Positions 7,276 to 11,301 of a DNA stretch of 11,301 nucleotides are shown one piece after another. The notes beneath the pieces were generated by a model. It made no database searches. It had not been told where the DNA came from and was given only the letters and a program-made list of their open reading frames with translations. A program made the translations under genes and the position numbers. Numbering within the stretch: position 1 is the first letter of the stretch; each line of letters begins with the position of its first letter. Source of the DNA: Thermoproteota archaeon (GTDB lineage: Archaea; Korarchaeota; Korarchaeia; Korarchaeales; Korarchaeaceae); the NCBI GenBank assembly GCA_021158805.1, contig JAGGTZ010000155.1:1-11301 (forward strand), in the 5' to 3' direction.

Positions 7276-7280
7276 GAGGA
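7276..7280 (+). promoter_or_regulatory. Ribosome-binding site deciding the start at 7288
   Basis: GAGGA lies 7 nt before ATG 7288 and within the leader predicted from the TATA box at 7223-7232. Together they favour ATG 7288 over the in-frame start at 7213. Confidence 0.6.
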
Positions 7281-7287
7281 GATCATT

Positions 7288-7566
7288 ATGGAGAGGGATC
7301 AACTTATCGGCGGCTTCCTGCTCGTCATCTCCGTGATAGTAATACTGGTTTACGGATATCTCGTCTTCTTCTATAACGAGGCTATTGCAATCCTCGTCCT
7401 AAAGATCACAGGCTTCTTAGCGGTTCTGGGGGTCTTTGGGGTGCTTGGATGGATAGGCTACACCTTAGCTACGACACCTCCGCCAAAGCCGATAGAGGAG
7501 ATAGAAAAAGAGCTTGAAGAGGAGCTAAAGAAATTAGAAGAAGAGAAAAAAGAGCGAACATTCTGA
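7288..7566 (+). CDS. Small two-helix membrane protein with charged C-terminal tail
   Basis: From ATG 7288 the protein has 92 residues. Two hydrophobic segments are clear: GGFLLVISVIVILVYGYLVF (8-27) and ITGFLAVLGVFGVLGWIGY (about 39-57). They are followed by TLATTPPPKPIEEIEKELEE and a Glu/Lys-rich helix, likely a cytoplasmic coiled coil. The layout, with a conserved-looking TPPPKPIEEIEKE linker, resembles a small archaeal membrane protein family of unknown function; I recall some relatives being labelled transcriptional regulators, but nothing here shows DNA binding. A longer form from 7213 is unlikely because the TATA box lies inside it. The MFS gene follows after 112 nt on the same strand and may share the transcript. 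It could act as a scaffold or small regulatory subunit, which is speculation. Confidence 0.75.
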   Translation: MERDQLIGGFLLVISVIVILVYGYLVFFYNEAIAILVLKITGFLAVLGVFGVLGWIGYTLATTPPPKPIEEIEKELEEELKKLEEEKKERTF

Positions 7567-7678
7567 AGGGACATGAGGGCTCCATTCAACCCTAGATGGC
7601 AGATTCCCTAGCCAAAATAGCATAGGCATAGGATTCATCTATATCAGAGGGCTTTTAGAGCGATAAGGAGGCCTTGTA

Positions 7679-8971
7679 ATGGAGAAACGGAATGTCTTAA
7701 TACTCTCGATAATCGGATTCGTCATATCGCTTGGTTTTGGAGCTATATCCCCCATACTTCCATACTACGTAGTTTATCTAGAAGGGGGAATCACCGAGCT
7801 TCCGGAGGAACTTGGGGTTATAGAACATGCTTCTCAGTATGCTTTAGAGTATGGTCTCATGATGTCAGCCTTCATGCTAACCAGGGCTATCTTTGCCAGG
7901 TACTTCGGATCTTTAAGCGATAGGATGGGCCGAAAGAAGCTGATAGTATCCGGCTCATCAATATACTCCGTTCTAGCCTATGCTTATATCTTGTCCTCTA
8001 ACGTATACCACCTTTACCTGATAAGGGGATTGCAAGGTGTCGCCTCTGCCATGGTATGGCCAGTAGCAGAGGCTTTACTCATGGATAGCGTGCCTAGTGA
8101 AATGAGAGGGGGTTCTATGGCCATCTACATGACTTCGTCTAATCTAGCTATGATAGGAGGCCCTGCTGTTGGAGTTGCCCTCTATAAGATCGGAATACAT
8201 GTACTAGGTATAAGGGAGCTTGATTGGGCCCTTAAGTTCCCATTTCTCGGTCTCGCTGTTATGTCCGCCATCTCGATAGTATTCTCCCTCCTACTGAGGG
8301 AGGATGGTAAGAGGTTGTTAGAGGAGAGAAAGAGCTCTTCGCCCAGAGTAGAACTACCAAAATCTGTCAGAAGAAGCATAAACACTCTATATGTCGTTGG
8401 ATTAGCTAATGGATTTGCTATGGGATTCATAGCTCCAATAATGAGCCTCTACATAATGCAGTTCATATCATCAGATCCCTCCGCTATAGCGATAGTTACC
8501 ACGGTCTCGGGAATGATAGGCCTCGCTGCTGCCTATCCTGGTGGGAGGTTAAGCGATAGGATCGGTAGGAAAAACATAGTAATAGTCGCGGGGACTTTCG
8601 CGAGGCTAATGACAGCGGTTATCCCAATAGCGAGGGATATAGGAAGCCTCACCCTCATATCCACCTTCAGGTCAATAGCCTTTAATGTATACACTCCTCC
8701 CTTCAGGGCGCTCCAAGCCGATATCTCCCCTAGAGAAATTAGAGGGAAGATTTTTGGGACTGTGCAGACAATGTTTAATATTGGCGCTGTACTAGGCCCC
8801 GTTATAGGCAGCCAGCTGTATCAGGAGTATGCCCCTAAAGAGATCTCAATAGTAGGAGTCACACTACCGGGAGTATCCCTCTCCTTCTTGACGAGTGCTA
8901 TAATAGGTCTCTTCAGCCTATTCCTGTTCGCTCTATACATGGAGGAGCCATCCACCCTTCAGGAACAGTAA
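7679..8971 (+). CDS. Major facilitator superfamily transporter
   Basis: 430 residues with about 12 hydrophobic helices and a central charged loop (about 207-231, GKRLLEERKSSSPRVELPKS), the usual 6+6 MFS arrangement. Both copies of the MFS signature loop are present: GSLSDRMGRKKL (77-88) between helices 2 and 3, and GRLSDRIGRKNI (289-300) between 8 and 9. The loop between helices 1 and 2 is longer than usual (about 35-57, EGGITELPEELG...). RGLQGVASAMVWPVAEALL (116-134) resembles helices 4-5 of drug/sugar antiporters. ATG 7679 has a strong AAGGAGG at 7665-7671 with 7-nt spacing. It lies 112 nt downstream of the two-helix protein; no strong separate TATA box was identified. Substrate and direction cannot be told; a drug or metabolite exporter is the commonest function for this architecture. 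Confidence 0.93.
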   Translation: MEKRNVLILSIIGFVISLGFGAISPILPYYVVYLEGGITELPEELGVIEHASQYALEYGLMMSAFMLTRAIFARYFGSLSDRMGRKKLIVSGSSIYSVLAYAYILSSNVYHLYLIRGLQGVASAMVWPVAEALLMDSVPSEMRGGSMAIYMTSSNLAMIGGPAVGVALYKIGIHVLGIRELDWALKFPFLGLAVMSAISIVFSLLLREDGKRLLEERKSSSPRVELPKSVRRSINTLYVVGLANGFAMGFIAPIMSLYIMQFISSDPSAIAIVTTVSGMIGLAAAYPGGRLSDRIGRKNIVIVAGTFARLMTAVIPIARDIGSLTLISTFRSIAFNVYTPPFRALQADISPREIRGKIFGTVQTMFNIGAVLGPVIGSQLYQEYAPKEISIVGVTLPGVSLSFLTSAIIGLFSLFLFALYMEEPSTLQEQ

Positions 8972-9083
8972 TCTCCCCTATCTCTGGTGCGAGAGCTGAA
9001 GTGTTTTAGACCTTAGCTTCTCCTTGCCGCAGATTTCAATATATATTTGTAGGCCTTAAGGGAGATCGTCGCTCACTTAAATC

Positions 9084-9094
9084 ATATTTTTAAT
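9084..9094 (+). promoter_or_regulatory. TATA box for the acylphosphatase-fusion gene
   Basis: ATATTTTTAAT, centred near 9089, is 27-28 nt before ATG 9117, predicting a leaderless or nearly leaderless transcript. GGAG at 9106-9109 gives an alternative ribosome-binding site if transcription starts earlier, for example from the AT-rich stretch at 9036-9048. Confidence 0.5.
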
Positions 9095-9116
9095 CTAAGT
9101 CGACTGGAGTATCGCG

Positions 9117-9695
9117 ATGAAGAGAAAAATCGTAATTAGGGGCAGGAGGGTACATGGAGTAGGGTACAGGGTTTCACTAATAAACGCGGCGGTTAACCTT
9201 GGTTTTGATAACTTTACAGCATTTAATTTAACCATCAATGGAGATCAAGCAGTTATCTGCCTTCTTGAAGGGAATGAAGACCAGATAAACAATTTCATTG
9301 AATGGGTTCGGGGCAACATACCCGAGAGGGCAGGAGTGACATCCATAGAAGCCGAGGAATATGAGGGGAAGGTCCCATCCCTAGAGAGGACGATGGCTGC
9401 CTTTCAGATGGAGCATTGGGGAAAAGCCATTCCCATCCTCCTAGATGTGAGAGATGAGATCAGGCAAGTGAGGGAAGCTGTGCATGAGGAGGGTAAGCTC
9501 ACGAGAGAGGAGTTGGGCAGGAAGATAGACTCAGTGAGGGAGGAGTTGGGTAAGAAAATAGATTCGGTGAGGGAAGCTGTGCATGAGGAGGGTAAGCTCA
9601 CGAGGGAGGCCCTTCAAGACATTATACTGAGGGAGATAGAGGATATCAAGTCGAGGATCTCCCATTTAGAGGCCCGTGTTAAAGATCTCGCGTAA
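9117..9695 (+). CDS. Acylphosphatase-domain protein with hendecad coiled-coil tail
   Basis: 192 residues in two parts. Residues 1-85 form an acylphosphatase fold: IRGRRVHGVGYR matches the phosphate-binding loop with catalytic R18. N37 in FTAFNL sits where the catalytic Asn is expected (19 residues on, against about 18 usually). DQAVICLLEGNEDQINNFIE is the GxVxVxAEG-like half. Acylphosphatases hydrolyse carboxyl-phosphates; ordinary ones are about 90 residues. Residues 108-192 are an added helical tail built of 11-residue units: REAVHEEGKLT, REELGRKIDSV, REELGKKIDSV, REAVHEEGKLT, REALQDIILRE. Eleven-residue periodicity indicates a near-straight or right-handed coiled coil, so the protein likely oligomerises. 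I recall similar acylphosphatase/coiled-coil proteins in other archaea, so the fusion may not be unique. Whether it is enzymatic or only ligand-binding is open. Confidence 0.82.
   Translation: MKRKIVIRGRRVHGVGYRVSLINAAVNLGFDNFTAFNLTINGDQAVICLLEGNEDQINNFIEWVRGNIPERAGVTSIEAEEYEGKVPSLERTMAAFQMEHWGKAIPILLDVRDEIRQVREAVHEEGKLTREELGRKIDSVREELGKKIDSVREAVHEEGKLTREALQDIILREIEDIKSRISHLEARVKDLA
9468..9609 (+). repeat. Internal direct repeats encoding 11-residue units
   Basis: A 38-nt segment at 9468-9505 recurs exactly at 9567-9604, offset 99 nt (33 codons); four further bases match after one mismatch. Between them two 33-nt units (9504-9536 and 9537-9569) are similar but not identical, encoding REELGRKIDSV and REELGKKIDSV. 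The outer copies being nearly identical, including at synonymous positions, suggests recent duplication or gene conversion. Confidence 0.85.
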
Positions 9696-9872
9696 GAAAA
9701 CTGTCCTGTGGAATTTTTCTAACATCTCATGGGATGGGCGGGCCGTCTACCCTACTCATATGCGGCTATTCTCTTGTGTTATGACACCCTTTCCCTCACT
9801 CATCCTCCACAGTCGAAGACAATCTAGGGAGCCTAGATGTACAAGTAAGGGGAATTAATGTGGGCTAGATGG

Positions 9873-9878
9873 AAAAAA
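9873..9878 (-). terminator. T-run terminator candidate after the arginine decarboxylase gene
   Basis: Six consecutive T on the minus strand, about 23 nt after the stop codon at 9901. Archaeal polymerase terminates at such T-rich stretches without needing a hairpin. Confidence 0.4.
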
Positions 9879-9900
9879 GTATGTCTAAACGCACGGAAGG

Positions 9901-10377
9901 TTAAACGTCCACGATGACCGTCGCTATAGCACATCCATACTTCTTAGGAGGTATCACACACTTTTCGATTATTATGAACATCTCCTTAATGTTTAGGCCT
10001 CTAGATTCAGCCATTTCCCTTAGTAAGCTGCTTAGTCTGCTTTTTACGTGGCTTTCTCTTCTCTCCGATTCTAGTTCAGCTACTAACCCCATCTTATCAG
10101 TTATGGCTATACCTAAGCCTGCAAATATCTCGATATCTGCTTCCCCATCATTATAAGCGCAGCTCTTGGCATATATGGAGAAGAGTATCTCTCCGCTAGT
10201 AACATCTCTCATTCGATCCTCTATCTTTATGCCCGATGGTAGTATTGAGGTACACTTTACCAAGCTAGCGTTGCCTATCCCTGCATCCAATAAGGCCTTG
10301 TCAAAAGCATTGAGTTCAGACACATCGCTGATACCGGATCCCTTAGCTATATAGGCCTTCTTGGGTAGGAGTGTCAT
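9901..10377 (-). CDS. pdaD: Pyruvoyl-dependent arginine decarboxylase
   Basis: 158 residues, close to the usual 150-165. LNAFDKALLDAGIGNASLVK (22-41) is followed by the self-cleavage site CTSILPSG (42-49). The family is made as a proenzyme that cleaves before a serine, turning it into the pyruvoyl cofactor. Here the pair is T43-S44 rather than the Ser-Ser of the Methanocaldococcus jannaschii enzyme, but the serine that becomes pyruvoyl is kept. GLVAELES (97-104) contains E101, aligned with the active-site Glu. The C-terminal KKYGCAIATVIVDV matches the conserved last strand. It decarboxylates arginine to agmatine, the first step toward putrescine and long polyamines in archaea; the product is an (alpha-beta)3 trimer. 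ATG 10377 fits a leaderless transcript from the TATA box at 10397-10406. No polyamine genes lie nearby. Confidence 0.92.
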   Translation of the reverse strand: MTLLPKKAYIAKGSGISDVSELNAFDKALLDAGIGNASLVKCTSILPSGIKIEDRMRDVTSGEILFSIYAKSCAYNDGEADIEIFAGLGIAITDKMGLVAELESERRESHVKSRLSSLLREMAESRGLNIKEMFIIIEKCVIPPKKYGCAIATVIVDV

Positions 10378-10396
10378 ATGGGTATAACTGCCAATT

Positions 10397-10406
10397 TGTT
10401 AAAAAA
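10397..10406 (-). promoter_or_regulatory. TATA box for the arginine decarboxylase gene
   Basis: TTTTTTAACA on the minus strand is centred about 24-25 nt before ATG 10377, so the mRNA is predicted to start at or next to the start codon. Confidence 0.55.
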
Positions 10407-10570
10407 TGGCTCTATCTACCTGCCCTCATTAGAAGCCTTCTGATTCTAGCTAGGTAGCTTTTTCTCCTCAGATCATGTCTAGTTAAGGATGTTTACGCGA
10501 TTAAACTAGTTAGGAGCTAGAGGAGGGCTCTCAGTCCACAAGTACATTTATTCTTGAAAGCACGATCACC

Positions 10571-10580
10571 TTTTATTTTA
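10571..10580 (+). promoter_or_regulatory. TATA-like box before an amber-interrupted mini-ORF
   Basis: TTTTATTTTA is centred 24-25 nt before the ATG at 10600, as for a leaderless gene; GGGGGAG at 10588-10594 also lies 5 nt before it. A promoter with two start-defining signals facing almost no ORF suggests a decayed gene or a small RNA. Confidence 0.35.
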
Positions 10581-10599
10581 ACTGGTAGGGGGAGAAAAG

Positions 10600-10701
10600 A
10601 TGTACAGGTATCCTTTCATGTCTTATGGCTAGGTGGTCTCAACCGAGCACTATATCTCCTCCTTTCTGTCCATAAGTTTCCTATTGAGCCTAATCGATTA
10701 G
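10600..10701 (+). pseudogene. Promoter-led mini-ORF interrupted by an amber codon
   Basis: The frame reads MYRYPFMSYG, then TAG, then VVSTEHYISSFLSISFLLSL and ID before a second TAG at 10699-10701. The segment after the first stop is hydrophobic and protein-like. It may be the decayed start of a gene; reading through TAG would give about 33 residues. I recognise no family. There is no independent sign of pyrrolysine use or programmed readthrough. Confidence 0.25.
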
Positions 10702-10702
10702 G
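10689..10702. promoter_or_regulatory. 14-bp perfect palindrome, possible operator
   Basis: CCTAATCGATTAGG is identical to its reverse complement, with no spacer, as expected for a site bound by a dimeric regulator. It overlaps the end of the amber-interrupted mini-ORF and lies far from both flanking start codons, so the controlled gene is unclear. Confidence 0.35.
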
Positions 10703-10849
10703 TATACAAGTATAATTGACCAGCAACGTATTTCTTCCAATTAGCTAGCTCTAGGCAAAGCCTCAGCATTAGTGAAGGAGTAGCAATACCGGTTTTGCTG
10801 GGCATAGAGTTTTACTATTATCGTGTTTACAAACAGAAATACCTCGAAA

Positions 10850-11053
10850 CTATGGTGGTTTCGCCTCCTTGAGTTTCTCACTTGCTTGTTCTCCTTCGAC
10901 TCCCCAGTTTTCCTTGGGTACTTCCTGTATTACTACTTCAACTGCATGTGGCGGTATCCCTAATTCTTCAAATACTTTGGTAATTCCCTTTATTATCTTG
11001 GCTTTCGCTTTTCTTGAAACCTCACTCCACATGTAGACGTGTACTATGGGCAT
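10850..11053 (-). CDS. 4-oxalocrotonate tautomerase family protein
   Basis: From ATG 11053 the protein has 67 residues, normal for this family (about 60-70). It starts MPIVHVYMWSEVSRKAKAKI, placing proline directly after Met: in these enzymes Met is removed and Pro1 is the catalytic base. R14 lies near the substrate-binding Arg of the family, and VVIQEVPKENWGVEGEQASE (40-59) is the conserved second beta-alpha unit with the Pro-x-x-x-Trp-Gly signature. Such proteins form hexamers or trimer-of-dimers and act as tautomerases on keto-enol acids; the physiological substrate in archaea is usually unknown. The frame continues upstream to GTG 11062, but that start would bury the Pro and abolish the known mechanism, so it is rejected. 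TATA-like TATAATATA lies at 11067-11075. No pathway genes are adjacent. Confidence 0.9.
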   Translation of the reverse strand: MPIVHVYMWSEVSRKAKAKIIKGITKVFEELGIPPHAVEVVIQEVPKENWGVEGEQASEKLKEAKPP

Positions 11054-11066
11054 AAAGATCACACTA

Positions 11067-11075
11067 TATATTATA
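11067..11075 (-). promoter_or_regulatory. TATA box for the tautomerase gene
   Basis: TATAATATA on the minus strand begins 22 nt before ATG 11053. The spacing is slightly short for a transcript starting at the ATG, so the exact start is uncertain, but it is the only strong AT-rich element in the region. Confidence 0.4.
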
Positions 11076-11125
11076 CCGCATCAGCAAAATAAGTTGCTGT
11101 CAAAGCCATCTTGAGATTTTTCCTA

Positions 11126-11301
11126 ATGCATGGATACACTAGTGGTGGTGCGGGTAAAGCCAATTCTTCGAGGTCTCTGAGTTGCCTTTTCGGCCAAAAA
11201 GGCTTAGACCCTGTAAGGAACACCATATTAATGGCCCTCGCGCACGAAGAGCCGGGGGAACCGCCCAGCCCAATGAGAGCAGGTTCTCCAGAATCTTCAA
11301 A
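11126..11301 (+). pseudogene. Eroded C-terminal fragment of a second TnpB, running off the window
   Basis: An open frame from ATG 11126 to the window edge encodes GYTSGGAGKANSSRSLSC, then LFGQKGLDPVRNTILMALAH and EEPGEPPSPMRAGSPESS. TnpB proteins end with a zinc ribbon (YTSxxCxxCGxxxxx...FxCxxCG), an acidic DRDxNAAxNI segment and a proline-rich tail. The YTS, Gly-Lys, the single Cys, GLDPVRNTIL in place of DRDxNAxxNI, and the PMRAGSPESS tail all line up, but three of the four ribbon cysteines and the catalytic DRD are lost. It seems a 5'-truncated, degenerate remnant. The frame does not end inside the window. Family assignment is from recalled patterns and could be wrong. Confidence 0.5.

Larger units (their letters stand above)
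6987..7287. other. Divergent intergenic region with two promoters and a gene remnant
   Basis: About 300 nt separate divergent transcription units. It holds the minus-strand TATA box at 7005-7012, the plus-strand TATA box at 7223-7232, and between them a possible decayed membrane-protein end (7093-7208, minus), described separately. Confidence 0.5.
10378..10849. other. Non-coding stretch with an isolated promoter and palindrome
   Basis: Between the decarboxylase and tautomerase genes no intact gene is seen. It includes the decarboxylase promoter (10397-10406), a plus-strand TATA-like box followed by an amber-interrupted mini-ORF (10600-10701), and a 14-bp perfect palindrome (10689-10702). Other frames are closed by stops. 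Sequence composition is AT-rich. Confidence 0.5.

Noticed and set aside
7213..7287. N-terminal extension of the two-helix membrane protein from 7213
   Set aside because: The TATA box at 7223-7232 lies inside it and the ribosome-binding site at 7276-7280 points to ATG 7288.
9676..9858. Short plus-strand frame after the acylphosphatase gene
   Set aside because: Overlaps the real gene's end in another frame, with no promoter, ribosome-binding site or recognisable protein features.

Overview
The window looks archaeal and probably thermophilic. Arg is mostly AGG/AGA and Ile is often ATA. T-rich TATA boxes sit about 25 nt upstream of several start codons, implying leaderless or near-leaderless mRNAs, while other genes carry GAGGT or AAGGAGG ribosome-binding sites. 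The gene content fits: VapBC, IS605-type TnpB, a pyruvoyl-dependent arginine decarboxylase, and a coiled-coil/PD-(D/E)XK protein of a type I know mainly from thermophilic archaea. A korarchaeal or deep thermoproteotal/euryarchaeal host is possible, but I cannot settle it from this sequence.

Layout. 1-552 has no convincing intact gene, only a weak decayed reading frame and a perfect 7-bp hairpin. 553-3750 (minus) holds two glycosyltransferase-type genes: a polytopic GT-C-like membrane protein and a soluble GT4-type enzyme. 3751-4439 is a decayed stretch containing a retropepsin-like aspartic protease remnant. 4440-5085 (plus) is a VapBC toxin-antitoxin pair behind a leaderless promoter. 5239-6378 (minus) is a TnpB pseudogene, truncated at its N-terminus and broken by three -1 frameshifts. 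6385-6977 (minus) is a two-ORF coiled-coil/nuclease-fold protein that appears to have been one gene, now split at an ATGA overlap. 7288-8971 (plus) encodes a two-helix membrane protein and an MFS transporter. 9117-9695 (plus) is an acylphosphatase domain fused to a hendecad coiled coil. 9901-10377 (minus) is pyruvoyl-dependent arginine decarboxylase, which makes agmatine for polyamines. 10378-10849 is non-coding with one promoter-led, amber-interrupted mini-ORF and a 14-bp perfect palindrome. 10850-11053 (minus) is a 4-oxalocrotonate tautomerase-family protein. 11126-11301 (plus) looks like the eroded C-terminal end of a second TnpB and runs off the window.

How it fits together. The intact genes do not form one pathway. 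They look like independent short transcription units (surface glycosylation, toxin-antitoxin, transport, polyamine synthesis) set among gene remnants. The strongest window-wide signal is localized decay: several single-base losses in homopolymers or simple repeats, clustered between about 5.2 and 7.2 kb, next to long undamaged genes. I found no convincing new multi-gene system. The most unusual intact protein is the acylphosphatase-hendecad fusion, and the most interesting ambiguous locus is the split nuclease-like gene.
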